A stretch of DNA of 64,000 nucleotides from Tretioscincus oriximinensis (GCA_022410635.1 JAJVDF010000139.1:1916057-1980056), one strand, 5' to 3'; shown: positions 22,985 through 33,072, counted from the stretch's first letter. Numbers and translations are program-made. Notes: generated by a model not told the origin, from the letters alone.

Positions 22985-23090
22985 AATATATATTATTTAT
23001 TTATTTAACTAATGTGTTTTTAATTCCTGTAACCTGCCTTTGGTGAAGGGCAGATATAAAATCCTGAATAAATAAATAATTAAATAAATT
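22985..23090 (+). mobile_element. L2-like 3' tail
   Basis: GCCTTTGGTGAAGGGCAGATATAAA followed by AATAAATAAATAATTAAATAAA matches the 3' end shared by L2 and SINE A in this window. Nothing upstream identifies which of the two it belonged to. Confidence 0.5.
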
Positions 23091-23164
23091 ATCCGCATGA
23101 AAGCATTCCATATCAGGTCTTTTTGTGCAAACACGAGCTATTTGATGGTGAAAGAAAAAAAAAA

Positions 23165-23545
23165 TTATTTATTTACGTTTCTATACCGCCCTATACCTAA
23201 AGTTCTCAGGGTGGTTTACAGTAACATATTAAAACATATTAACAACAATTAACATTTTAATTTACAATATTTAAAAAAAACAGCAGTGTCTAAAAGTAGG
23301 GAAGGTCAGTTTCCTCAGCCGAAGGCCAGGCCAAAAAAGTGCGTCTTCAAGCGTTTTCTGAATGCACATAGGGATGTGATTGATGCACCTTGAGGGGGGG
23401 AGTCTATCCCATAGTGTGNGGGCTGCCACAGAGAGGCCTTATCCCGAGTTCCCACCCTCTCTGCCACTGGGGGAGGTGGTACAGTCAAGAGGACCTCTCC
23501 TGCAGATCTTAAGGCACAGGAAGGTCTGTCTGTACTAAAACAGTT
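23165..23545 (-). mobile_element. L2 LINE 3' end
   Basis: The plus strand starts TTATTTATTTACG, then ACCGCCCTATACCTAAAG, AAGTGCGTCTTCAAGCG, TCTATCCCATAGTG and CTGCAGATCTTAAGGCAC. This is the reverse of the 3'UTR and last codons of L2, as at 37907-38310. 5'-truncated; no open frame of note. Confidence 0.75.
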
Positions 23546-24442
23546 GCATACGTATTGGGGGAGAAAGAGGGAGAATGACTCGTGGTATTTAGAATATTTT
23601 TTTTGTCTTAATTGAGACCAAAAAGGCTTCAGAACAGAGCAAAATATAGTATTGATTAACCTATGTGTGTTATATCCAATTTATATGGCATAATAATGGG
23701 GAAACGACATGAGTTGAACAAGACAATGCTGCACAGCTGTCTTAAACGAAAGGGCAGTGATTAGTTATCCGAAGGCAGCAGAAGTACTATTTATATCAAT
23801 ATATACAGGGAAACCCTAGGCTACAATGAAGCATAATATTGCCTTTTCAGGCGCTGCCAACTGTTATCATCATGCACATATCCAGTGTGAGTGTGAAATG
23901 AGCAGCTCCTATCTTCAATTTACCTTTCTAGCTCACTGAATCCTAGGCTAGGTGTTAGGAGAGGATCGTATTGCTATACGTTCAACAGACAAAAGTGCTT
24001 CCTGTTATTAATGGCTGGGGGAGGCCTCTGTGTAATCAAAGGGCACAGCTGCAGAGATATACAGCCAACGACAAAACCTCAAGCACATTCCCCCTCCCTG
24101 CTACAAGGAACTTCCAGCGCTGTATATTTGTAAGATAAATAGCCCCTGGTGTGAATACACCTAGTGATCGGAGTCTTGAAAAGTATTGTTATAACCCACC
24201 TCGTACGATCATTCTCACTGTGACTCGGATGCATTTTTCACCATTTCGCAGCTATTCCTGCCGTTTGTAAATAGAAGGTGATGCTAAATGGAGATTTAAA
24301 GCTTGCGGAGGTCAGGACAGCTTTCCCCGTGCTAGTTGCAGCGTCTGTGCAAGTCAGCAGAGCTGCTTGGGTGTGAACTATCCCTCTCTGACTCTCAGGG
24401 TGAAATAAATGTGGATGAAAGGCACCAGTGGAATTTGCAGGC
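23546..24442. other. Unassigned sequence
   Basis: No gene or element end recognised. Confidence 0.4.
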
Positions 24443-24450
24443 TTCGCCAT

Positions 24451-24877
24451 TAGGGTTGCCATATTCTAACAGCCCAAAACTGGGACGGGATGGGGAGGGC
24501 ACACGCACACACTCCCTGGTGAGACAGGCAGAACAAAGCTGCACAAAAGCTCTGATCCCATCAAACACCCAAGCATTTTTCCTCTGCACTCAACAAAGGA
24601 GGTGAGGAAGTGCGCTCTGCCTTATAGCACGTGCGAAACCCCACTTCCTGCAGAGGAGCAGCTACGGCACGCTCCATGGGTCTTCCCAAGACCCAGGAAG
24701 CATTGCTCTTGCTGCCAGCTCCATTGGCTTTGCTTTAAAATCCCACATTTTTACATTCCTTGATGCGGCATTGGGGAATGTAAAAATCCGGGATTTTCAC
24801 TTAAAGCCCGGACAGGACAATATTCTAGTCCCCAAATCCAGGAAAGTCCCGGCTTTCTGGGACGTATGGCAGCCCTA
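24451..24877. mobile_element. hAT-like element 'GCCATA', complete copy with perfect 8-bp TSD
   Basis: It begins TAGGGTTGCCATATTC and ends GACGTATGGCAGCCCTA, an inverted pair. TTCGCCAT stands on both sides (24443-24450 and 24878-24885), a perfect 8-bp duplication diagnostic of the hAT superfamily. The interior includes GAGACAGGCAGAACAAAGC and a subterminal AATGTAAAAATCCGGGATTTT segment. No transposase frame; non-autonomous. Other copies: 53545-54010 and the gapped 21159-21498. Confidence 0.9.
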
Positions 24878-24885
24878 TTCGCCAT

Positions 24886-26380
24886 GCATCTGGAAAAATA
24901 CTGCAGTGGAAGAGGAATATTTTCTGGCTGCATGGCAAAATGTCTGCATCTTCCATTTCAAGCTGCCTGCAGCCCTGCTGTCTGTCGTGCCATCACAAGG
25001 AGACGAACAGCACGAGAAAACGCCAGCCAGTAGGACTGCAGAATCGCGGTTATCTGGATATATGGAGCTGTTGCGGCTCTCTGTTCTCAAAAGCCTTGCA
25101 CCAGTTCCCCGCATTTTCCAAGGTACGTATGTCCCCAGAAAATCCCAGCGAATTCCAAGATTGCTTTTCCTTCGTTGTGTGCACACAACCTCAGTCTCTT
25201 ACTCTGTGTGTGTGTGTGTGTGTAGAGAATTTAAAATCTCACTTGACTGTCAGGGATCTGAATAAAATGAAATAAGTCTTAACAATTCATGATGCCATTA
25301 AGAGCAGGTTTTTAAGGAAACTGCAGTGGGACTCCGGCAGCCAGACCCGTAGCATCCTAAGATTGTAATGAGAAATGGATTTTAAATACGAAGCTGCTCT
25401 TAAATGTCAGGCATAGAACAATGCCAATGGAAAGCAAAGCTGAGAGCTGTCTGGAAGGCCCAGATTTTAAAAATGAAATACTGGAATATTTATGCCTAGC
25501 TTAGACATTTACCCATATTGTGTTAAGGCAGTCATTTAAAAAAATAAAGGAAGAGCAATCCATTGCATCAGATGAGTGGCAACGATGTTAATGTACACGT
25601 CCATTTATGTGTGGGCAAGCGCACCGCGCACTCATGCACACCCACACAGTCTGCAACTCTATGACCTTTTCATGAACTTTGCAAGAGAGGGAAGGACCAC
25701 TGAAGAAGGCAAAGGTCAGTGTTCATGCTGATTGCCACGAAGGGTATTTATTAAACCATAATTTGAACTTAAATGCTACCATTTGCAGTTCTGGTACATT
25801 TATACCTGGTAGTACATTGTTTTGGGCAGTGATTCCCCACACCACAATTACCCAAGTTACTGAAAAGATTGAACTTGTGTGATTAATAGTATAGATAAAC
25901 ACCCTTTGCTATATTTGGTTGCTAATTTATCACACTTAATGAAACTATTTAAAGCCCAGACCATGTTAAGCAAACATTTTAACAGATAAAAACAGATGAT
26001 GTGTTTCAGTGTGACTCAATAGAATGTCTGTGTGCATGTAAATATGAAATAACTGACGACATTGTGTCATAGAACAAGAATTGGCAGAGAATTTACATAA
26101 GGTCCAATCTGTTACACACAATAAACAAATTGATTTGCATCAAAATTAACAAAAATTCTGTGATTCCGTACAGATTGCAAACTGGTCCACTGGACACATT
26201 CTGCAGAATTTTTCAATCTTTAGCTCAGCAAAACAGCGATCTTTATGGATAATAATGTCATGGAATTGCTCTAAACAAAAAAAAGAAACACATTTTCCAG
26301 CATTCAGGCTGTCAGATGATAGTGAAAGAATACAGAAGATGGAATATTATATTTATTTATTTATAGTTATATCTATTTTT
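24886..26380. other. Unassigned sequence, GC-richer at its start, with a (GT)n tract
   Basis: 24886-25125 contains more CpG than the surroundings and an open stretch ending in CCAAG/GTACGTATG, a good match to a 5' splice site at 25123. No domain is recognised and no acceptor could be assigned, so I do not call an exon. 25204-25223 is a (GT)n tract. Confidence 0.35.
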
Positions 26381-27387
26381 ATTATTTTTAAAAAAATTAT
26401 ATATTTATTTGTAGACATAAACAAATCATTAACAACATAGAAAACATAACAATCAATATGCAACATAAAACACACATCTCTACCCAACCTGCCTCCCCCC
26501 ACCTTCCGACAAGAACTGGGATCAGCTTAACTCCAATTAGGTGATCAGTCCATATTGTGATGAGAGCAATAGTGTTGGACAACACAAAATTCATGTTGCT
26601 TGAAACGCTGAAGTCTATCAGCTTTCTCCATTTTTGTAGCCATGAGGTTCTCCTTGATATGCCTAATTGAGACATTCTTTTCTAACTAACAAGATCATGT
26701 AATAATATTTCTGCAATATAGTCAACCAGAGGGCACTCCTTAAAACTGTTGGGTAGAAAAGTGAGAACAGACAAAGGAAAGTATTTTTTCACCCAGAGGG
26801 TCAAGGTAGTAGTAGCCAACAGCTTGGATAGTTTCAAGACAGGACTAGACAGGTTTATGGACACTAAGGGTATAAATGGATACTAGGATAGTTGTCTGGA
26901 TTTCGGCTCCCGGGTGGAGCAACAGGCAGGACTCTTGAAATACCATTTGCAGGGAGTCATGAACAGGAGCATATTTGCTTTCCTCTGTTCAGGCTGCCCA
27001 GGTGCATCTGGTGGGCCTCTGTGTGACACAGAATGCTGGACTTGATGGGCTGTGGCCTGATCCAGTATGGCTCTTCTTATGTTATGTTCTTATGTAGTCA
27101 TACCATAACTGGGTTGTCCAGTTCTCTTTTACTTTTTAGCTCCTTGCTATTACAATATGTGCAGCCCATATACCACATTTTATTATGTTTACTATTTCTG
27201 GATGAAAATTAAATTGATGCGTTCTATGCATTATCCAAAAATCTGGTGATATGTCNGTTATTAATTTTAATTCAATTGCTATCTTGTTTCTAAATTCTCT
27301 TACCTGTGGGCATATAGCCCACATATGAAAGTATGCACCAGGCACCATGCCAACATGTAGGCAGTGTTGCTGTTATTTCATGTTTAC
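26381..27387 (-). pseudogene. L1 ORF2 C-terminal fragment and 3'UTR, split by a CR1
   Basis: On the minus strand, 27348-27136 reads FHMWAICPQVREFRNKIAIE and continues KVKENWTTQLWYDY after an in-frame TAA. 26724-26570 then resumes IAEILLHDLVS*KRMSQLGI ... SWLQKWRKLIDFS. Together they parallel the end of the L1 at 41461-44890 (HMWYGC ... SWYEYLAEF ... LTRMGIRFRSTW). A frameshift separates CWHG from the following FHMW, so the terminal zinc-knuckle motif is broken. 26381-26530 is a 3'UTR with a G-rich tract and AT-rich end. The split point holds a plus-strand CR1 with a 6-bp duplication. Confidence 0.82.
26725..27094 (+). mobile_element. CR1 LINE 3' end inserted in an L1
   Basis: The copy runs from ACCAGAGGGCACTCCTTAAA through TTTTTTCACCCAGAGGGTCA, ACAGGACTAGACAGGTTTATGG and GCTGGACTTGATGGGC to the CR1 terminus CTTCTTATGTTATGTTCTTATG. 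TAGTCA is duplicated at 26719-26724 and 27095-27100. Only the last coding remnants and 3'UTR are present. It is nearly identical in plan to 50355-50786 but lacks a 30-bp stretch (TCGGCCTGTGAAACTTGC and on). Confidence 0.88.
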
Positions 27388-27632
27388 TTTTATTTATTTA
27401 TATTTATACCCCAACCTATACCTAAAGGTCTCAGGATGTCCAACCAAAGAGCAACACACATAGCTTTTGTTGCTTTTTCCACAACAGACACGCTGTAAAG
27501 TAGACGGGGCTGAGAGGATTGTAAAGAACTAAGATTGGCCAAGGATCACCCAGCTAGCTTCACAGAGGAATTAAACCAGGATGCTACCAAGTAAGAGTCC
27601 AACACTCCAACCAGCACATCAGGCTGGCTCTT
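27388..27632 (-). mobile_element. SINE A with L2-type tail, antisense copy
   Basis: The plus strand runs TTTATTTATTTATATTTATACC, CCTAAAGGTCTCAGGATG (L2-type tail), TTTTGTTGCTTTTTCCACAAC, CGGGGCTGAGAGG, and ends with GAGTCCAACACTCCAACC ... GGCTGGCTCT, the reverse of the tRNA-like head. Full length, moderately diverged. Confidence 0.82.
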
Positions 27633-27783
27633 GACATCATTTTGCATGGTAAGAACTCAACTAGCTTAATTGTGCATCAACATGGTATTCAATTCTGGAA
27701 GGTGAAAAAATAGCACTAAGGCAATTGGAGCCTAGACCTGCTACTGCTGCTGCTGCAACTGTTACCATATAATACCTGTCGTT

Positions 27784-27963
27784 ANGTTTAATCCACTTTC
27801 AGTCCACTTTCACAGTGAAAGATTACTTCAGGAAAGTGTCAGGCTGTTTTCATTCAACATTACGTTACCTCAAAAATTCACCTTCAGCGTTGATAAAATG
27901 GAAAGAAAATAAGGATTCACTTTGCTGATGCCTTCAAACTTTGAAAATGAACTGAAACTTATT
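27784..27963. repeat. Family S inverted-repeat element, copy 1
   Basis: TTTAATCCACTTTCAGTCCAC at the left is inverted at the right as CAAACTTTGAAAATGAACTG. The second copy, 45583-45776, has the same end pattern. No coding capacity. Confidence 0.55.
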
Positions 27964-28221
27964 TACTTATTTTTATTTATTTATTTATATTAATACCCTG
28001 TCCTACACCCGAAGGTCTCAGGGCAGCCAACAATAAAAACAATACAAAATTAACATTAAAAACAGTATCTAAAAGTGGGAAGAAAAATAACATTTCTTCA
28101 GCCAAAGGGCAGGTGAAAGAGGTGCGTCTTCAGAGATCTTCTAAAAGAATACTACGGTGATGACAGACACACTATTCCATAGACAGGGAGCAACTACCAA
28201 AAAGGCCCTCCCCCCACAGAG
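27957..28221 (-). mobile_element. L2 LINE 3' end
   Basis: TTATTTATTTATATTAATACC, CACCCGAAGGTCTCAGGGC, AGGTGCGTCTTCAGAG and ACACTATTCCATAGACAGGG are the reverse of the L2 3' region. It is followed directly by a family P element at 28222. Confidence 0.75.
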
Positions 28222-28356
28222 CCTTATTCCGGCCTATATCACGGGACAGATCTTGGCCATCCACATGCCTGCCGTAACCTACACTAGCATGTGGATGACA
28301 GGGTCCTATCTTGAGGTATAGCCCAGGGTACAGCTCAGTGGAGACAGGGCTTTAGA
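28222..28356. repeat. Family P inverted-repeat element, copy
   Basis: AGAGCCTTATTCCGGCCTATATC at the left, CACTAGCATGTGGATGACAGG in the middle and AGCTCAGTGGAGACAGGGC at the right match 2195-2345 in order. Confidence 0.65.
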
Positions 28357-28444
28357 TGTGACCACAGCATTAGTACCATAAAATGGTTTGAAAGTAGCTT
28401 AGAGGTAGTAAGTATTTCATACTAATGTTTCCAACCTGGGGCCC

Positions 28445-28800
28445 TTCCACACGACACACAATTGCATTAAGCTCCAAAATACGGTAACTTGTTCACCAGC
28501 CCCTCCTGTCACAAACAAATGGGAACAGGTGGAACCTGGGATGGAATTCACACGTGAAACTCATACGTGTAAAAGTTTATTGCATGATTTTTGGTCCTAT
28601 ACGAGGGAGAAATTCCAGGATCCGAGTTTCTCCCTCCTCCTAGGTGCCATCTACTTTTTACTGGGGGTGGTCATTTTGGTCAGATGATTGCTTCCACCAG
28701 AACCAAAGCCAGAAGTCCAGGCAGAAATTTCTCCCCCCCCTCCCATTGGTATGAATATCCAGTGGTAGAAAATTTCCCATCATTGCATGAAACAGAGTTG
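28445..28800 (+). repeat. Family W dispersed repeat, copy 2
   Basis: GAGGGAGAAATTCCAGGATCC, GCCATCTACTTTTTACTGG, AGAAGTCCAGGCAG and AAATTTCCCATCAT match 6700-7015. The left edge GGCCCTTCCACACG may be a terminal motif. Confidence 0.6.
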
Positions 28801-28974
28801 AGTTACCAGGATGTAGAGCCGAGTAGCCAGGCTGTAATCCTGGGCATGCTCAGTGTAGGGCTAAACCAGGAAGCATATGAGATTCTCGTGCTGCTGTCTT
28901 CTTGCGAGATCCTACCTTCTCCCAATTAACTCGGCACACAAAGGCTTAGAAGGGGGACATAGACTCCGTATTCC

Positions 28975-29165
28975 CATTTCGCTAAGATGTGTGAAAGCAT
29001 CAGCAATCAGGAAATTGCCAATCCTCACACCTTTATTACTGATGCATTGAGAAGCATGTCAAGAACTCCACGTACACGTTGAAGATGCTGGACTATCCCA
29101 GCAAGAACTTGTGTGGAGGGGGTCTGAATCCAGCAAAAATCTACTTCCAAAATGCATCTTCTGAT
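28975..29165 (+). repeat. Family Z dispersed repeat, copy 1
   Basis: CAATCAGGAAATTGCCAATCC, CACCTTTATTACTGATGCAT and CCAGCAAGAACTTGTGTGG match 61545-61735 in order. Function and class unknown. Confidence 0.55.
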
Positions 29166-29577
29166 CTAATATGTATTAGAGGTGGGATGAGATATTTGCC
29201 CCAAACATTATCACTCAGTACGTTCGTCTCTTACTCTCTGTTTATGATTTGTTAACTGAACAACCGTCATTCTTTTTTAAGTTTGATAGAATTGTCGCTC
29301 TGATGTTAAAACACAGATAAATCATTAGTAGCAAGTAAGAGCGTTCAGTGTGCTGCTTCAATGAGGAAACCAGTCCGAAATGGGAGTTCCTTTACAGGTG
29401 TCCTAATGCACCATGAATTGTTTGCAACTCTATTAATTGTACTGCTGAAAGATATTAGGACATTACATAACAGACCTAAGGCCTCTAGCCCACTCACATT
29501 TTTACTTTCTATTGGACAGATCCATTAACTTCGGAACTGCAGCATTCCTGCGAAATGGTAAACTACAGTGCTGCCAA
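29166..29577. other. Unassigned sequence
   Basis: No gene or element end recognised. Confidence 0.4.
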
Positions 29578-29682
29578 CATAAGAACCTAAGAGGAGCCCT
29601 GCTGAATGGGGCTGGAGCCCATCTAGTCCGGCATTCTGTCTCACGCAGTGGCCCACCAACTGCACCTGGGCACAAGCAGAAG
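29578..29682 (-). mobile_element. CR1 LINE 3' end, antisense
   Basis: ATAAGAACCTAAGAGGAGCCC followed by CCCATCTAGTCCGGCATTCTG and CAGTGGCCCACCAACTGC is the exact reverse of the CR1 terminus seen at 27000-27094. It is immediately followed by a family Y piece. Confidence 0.8.
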
Positions 29683-29692
29683 AAAGCAAGTG

Positions 29693-29840
29693 ACGAGATT
29701 GTCAAGCAATGTGTCGGAGCAGCATGGAAGGGTTAAAGTAGGTGGGGGCTAATGGCGAACATGTTTTTAAAAAAATAGCAAGGCAAACCGTGCTGTGGGT
29801 AAGCTCCCTAGGCTTATGCTATCCCGCATTCCATGGAAGA
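29693..29840 (-). mobile_element. Family Y element, antisense partial copy
   Basis: GACGAGATTGTCAAGCAATG, GGAGCAGCATGGAAG and AGCAAGGCAAACCGTG match 60825-60935, the outer part of Y. The internal ACAATTCCCAGCAT unit is absent. Confidence 0.55.
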
Positions 29841-29944
29841 TTCACCTGAAGAAGCTTGATCAAACAACCGATCAGAAAGTCAGGCATCCTGGGCATCATA
29901 TGTATTGTGTAGCACACATTGAACAATAATAATCAATAAACTTA

Positions 29945-30219
29945 AAGCCAGTTTGGTGTAGTGGTTAGAGTGTTGGTCTCTTAACTGGTATTCTCCCGGT
30001 TCGATTCCCCACTCCTCCATGAAGCCAGATTGGGGACCTTGGGCCAGTCACAGTTCTTTAGAACTCTCTCAGCCCCACATACTTCACAGGGTATCTGTTG
30101 TGGAGAAAGCAACAAAAGCTATATGTGCCGCCCTTTTGGTTGGCTACCCTGAGACCTTCGGGTATAGGGTGGGATATACCGTAAGTACAAATAAATAAAT
30201 AAATAAATAAATAAATAAA
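29945..30219 (+). mobile_element. SINE A with L2-type tail, best-preserved copy
   Basis: Head AGCCAGTTTGGTGTAGTGG (box A within TGGTGTAGTGGTTAG) and box B CGGTTCGATTCCCC point to a tRNA origin. The body carries GGACCTTGGGCCAGTCACAG and CAGCCCCACATACTTCACAG. The tail reads CCGCCCTTTTGGTTGGC, CTGAGACCTTCGGGTATAGG, GGGATATACC and then (AAAT)n; it matches the reverse of the L2 3' end lying tail-to-tail at 30243. A SINE borrowing the 3' end of a LINE is the established way such elements use the LINE reverse transcriptase. Confidence 0.9.
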
Positions 30220-30242
30220 GTTAGAATCAAAACCACAAATTA

Positions 30243-31165
30243 AAATAAGTTTTATTTATTTATTTATTTAAAAGATTTTTACCCCGCCCTTCCCCCCGAA
30301 GGTGTCCAGGGCGGCTTACAAAAATTAAAAAATTCGGGTCGCCATGACCTTCACACGATTAAAATCATAAAACACAACTGTCTAAAATGTCGTCCTCTCG
30401 TGGGGGAGCTAACATGAAAAGGCCCGGGTGAAGAGACAGGTCTTTACCAGGCGCCTCAAAGATAGTAAAGACGGCGCTTGGCGTGCTTCCGGGGGGAGGC
30501 CGTTCCATAATATCGGGGCCACTACCGAGAATGCTCTTCCCCGCGCCCCCGCCCCCCTTATCTTAGAGCAAGAGGGGACAACTAAAAGGCCCTCTCCTTC
30601 TGATCACAGAGACCGGGCAGGACTATATGGGAAAAGGCGTTCCCTCAAGTATTCAGGACCCAAACCGTTTAGGGCTTTATACGTCAGTATAAGCACCTTG
30701 AATTGGGCTCGGTAGCGAATAGGTAGCCAGTGCAGTTCTTTGAGGACCGGCGTAATGGACGTCCGGCCAGACACACCCGATAGAAGACGGGCTGCTGCAT
30801 TCTGCACTAGCTCCAGCCTCCGAACCGTCTTCAAGGGAAGCCCCACGTAGAGTGCATTGCAGTAGTCTAATCTGGAGGTTACCAGAGCATGAAGAACCNT
30901 GGCCAANGACCCCCTGTCCAGGAACGGCCGCAACTGGCGGACCAATCNTAAATAGGAAAAGGNCNTTCTAGCTGTCNCTGCCACCTGACCTTCAAGTGAC
31001 AGTNACGAGTCTAGAAGGACCCCCAGATCACGCACCTGTTCCTTCTGGAGCAAACCTGCTCCATCAAGAACCGGGTGTCTATCAAGTTTCTGGACACGGG
31101 ATCCCTTTACCAATAGCACTTCCGTCTTGTCAGGGTTCAGCCTGAATTTGTTTAGCACAAATTCA
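30243..31165 (-). mobile_element. L2 LINE, 5'-truncated copy
   Basis: From its (AAAT)n 3' end at 30243 this L2 runs on the minus strand through a 3'UTR (ACCCCGCCCTTCC on plus) into about 185 codons of reverse-transcriptase C-terminus. It is 5'-truncated near 31165. Seven single N bases fall between 30899 and 31004. It lies tail-to-tail with a SINE A that has the same kind of 3' end. Confidence 0.88.
30604..31158 (-). pseudogene. L2 LINE ORF2 C-terminal fragment
   Basis: The 184-residue frame begins with a LNPDKTEVLLV-type motif, continues RLDYCNALYVGLPLKTVRRL and AAARLLSG, then LHWLPIRYRAQFKVL and ends near YLRERLFPYSPARSL. This is the region C-terminal to the catalytic core of L2-clade reverse transcriptases (thumb and tail). 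The catalytic YADD-type motif lies upstream and is missing. The frame stays open, unlike in the other L2 fragments here, so the insertion may be fairly young. Seven residues are unknown because of N bases. The protein could not act alone. Confidence 0.88.
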
Positions 31166-31218
31166 AAATAACTATAATATGAAGTCCAAATAAAAACAAA
31201 GTGAATAATATTTTACAA

Positions 31219-31448
31219 TAGCCAGGCTGGTGTTAGATTGTCAGGCTGTTCTCTGGAAGTCTCCCGGTTTGATTCTGCACTCCTTAACGAAACCAGCTGG
31301 TGACCTGGGGCTTGTCACAGTTCTTCAGAGCTCTCTCAGCCCCACCTACTTCTGTGAAAAGTTCTGTGAAAAGCAGAACAGAATCTGTGAACTGCTTTGA
31401 TTCCCTTCGGGTTGAGAAAAACGGGGTATAAAAACAACTCTTTTTCTA
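31219..31448 (+). mobile_element. SINE A with TTC-type tail, copy 2
   Basis: GCCAGGCTGGTGTTAGATTG, CCCGGTTTGATTCTGCACTCC, CAGCCCCACCTACTTC, then TTCCCTTCGGGTTGAGAAA, GGGGTATAAAAACAACTC and TTTTTCT. Box A is decayed, box B well kept. Confidence 0.78.
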
Positions 31449-32145
31449 TGACTGTGTTCAAAAATACGTTTTTTAACATATTAAGCTGCATGGATATTTT
31501 CATAATCATAACCAAAAAATGTAAATTAAAATAAATCATCACACACCTTATATGACTGTGCATCTGTAGTTCTTTATGTTCTAGGTAAAAACCTTTTTAT
31601 CTAAAAATACAGAATGAAAATGCCAGAAACTTTAAAGAAATGTGCAAGTTATAACTGGTTATAGTTTTGTGCAAATCATATAGCTTCAGTGAAATGCATT
31701 TCAACACGGGTTGTCTTCCTCACTGACAAATTTTAAAGCAATATGGAGTACAAAGTGTACAGATTAATAAAAATACTCTATTTTTATGTGTGCATTTAAA
31801 TCAAAATCGAAACAAATATGAATGCACAAATCATTTCAAGCAGAAACCTTTTTGCTTGAATCTGTGAAGAAATCAAATTATCCACCCATCTAAGAATTCA
31901 ATACGGTTTTAGTCTTTCTTTCTCTGTATTTGCTTGAACATGCCTAAATTCTACAGAATTCATATTCTATAACTGAATTGTTTTGTCCATTTACATTTTT
32001 ACTTTATTAAGATATATTTTATTTTTGTAATCTGTTTAGTAGATGGGGTATTTGATTTGTTTCTTTTTGTGGTTCCTGATCTATATTTAACTTTTTTTAT
32101 TATGTGTACCACTTTGAAATTAGGGTGAAAGACATTAGAGTAATT
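31449..32145. other. Unassigned AT-rich sequence
   Basis: No gene or element end recognised; many A/T runs. Confidence 0.4.
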
Positions 32146-32260
32146 GGAGGGAGGGAAGGAAGGAAAGAAGGAAAGAAGGAAGGAAGGAGGGAGGGAGGAT
32201 AGGAAGGAAAGAAGGAAGGAAAGAGGAGGGAGGGAGGGAAAGAAGGAAAGAAGGAAGAGC
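32146..32260. repeat. Polypurine (GGAA/GGGA)n tract
   Basis: More than 100 bases of almost pure purine, built from GGAA, GAAA and GGGA units with one T interruption (GAT). Long frames on the other strand here encode only serine, leucine and phenylalanine runs and are shadows. Confidence 0.92.
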
Positions 32261-32563
32261 AGCCTATCTACCTTCTTTACTAATTCCCATGGGTCCACTA
32301 AGTACGGGTAGTAGACAAATACAGCACTACAATATTCTCCTAGGCACAGCATGTTTTCAGAAAGGCTTGCCATAACATACCGCCCTGGCCACCCATGAGA
32401 GGAAGCTTTGCCAATAGTAGGAACAGCAGCGGCAAAATCAGTGGTTACCAAGCGGTGCTGCGCAGAGGCAGGGCAGAAGCAACCTCAATGTCAGGGGAGG
32501 AAGCAAATGGCCATTCTGAGAGTTAATCTGGGGCTAATGTAGAAGAAGCCCCATACTACATTT

Positions 32564-32822
32564 GAGAGTCATTCTGTTTGTGGTTAGAGTATTGGACTCT
32601 TGTTTGGTAGTCTCCCAGTTTGATTCAGCACTCCTAGATGAAGCCAGGTGGGTGACCTTGGGCTAGTCACAGTTCTCCAGAGTTCTCACCTACTTCATAC
32701 GTTGTTAAGAAAGAAGATTGTGTAAGCCACTTTGAGTCCCCTCAGGTTGTGAAAAGCAAGGTATAAAAACCAATTCTTCTGCTCCTCCACCTTCTTCTCC
32801 TGTTCCTCTTCTTCTCCTCCTG
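32564..32822 (+). mobile_element. SINE A with TTC-type tail, copy 3
   Basis: GTGGTTAGAGTATTGGACTC, CTCCCAGTTTGATTCAGCAC, GGTGGGTGACCTTGGGCTAG, AGCCACTTTGAGTCCCC, AAGGTATAAAAACCAATTC and a long C/T tail with TTCTTC and CTCC units. Confidence 0.82.
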
Positions 32823-32952
32823 TTGTCCCAATCCAGTGGTGAAAATCATAAAAGAATATGTACTGTTTGTCAGAATTTCGATTCTCCTATAAGGTACAAA
32901 TTCTTGTTCAGCAGTGCATGAGAAAATTTGCCACACCCCCATTTCCTGTTTG

Positions 32953-33072
32953 GTGATGTCACTTCCAGCCCCTGTTTCTGGAAAGGATGCCCCAGGGGGC
33001 AGAAGTGACACAAATGATGTCACTTCCCGTCTCTGCTTCCAGGAAGGGCACCTGCCATGACGTCACTTCCGG
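32953..33072 (+). promoter_or_regulatory. Three repeated TGAYGTCACTTCC motifs (CRE plus ETS-like)
   Basis: TGATGTCACTTCC occurs at 32953-32965 and 33015-33028, and TGACGTCACTTCCGG at 33058-33072. The last contains a perfect cAMP-response element directly joined to an ETS core (CTTCCGG). The surrounding sequence is an imperfect direct repeat of 62 and 43 bp. Regulatory activity is an inference. Confidence 0.45.

Noticed and set aside
30604..31158. Domesticated reverse-transcriptase gene
   Set aside because: The open frame is continuous with an L2 3'UTR and (AAAT)n tail, lacks the catalytic motif and has no own start context; it is a truncated L2.
31999..32451. 150-residue minus-strand frame rich in S, L, F, P
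   Set aside because: It is produced by translation of the (GGAA)n tract at 32146-32260.
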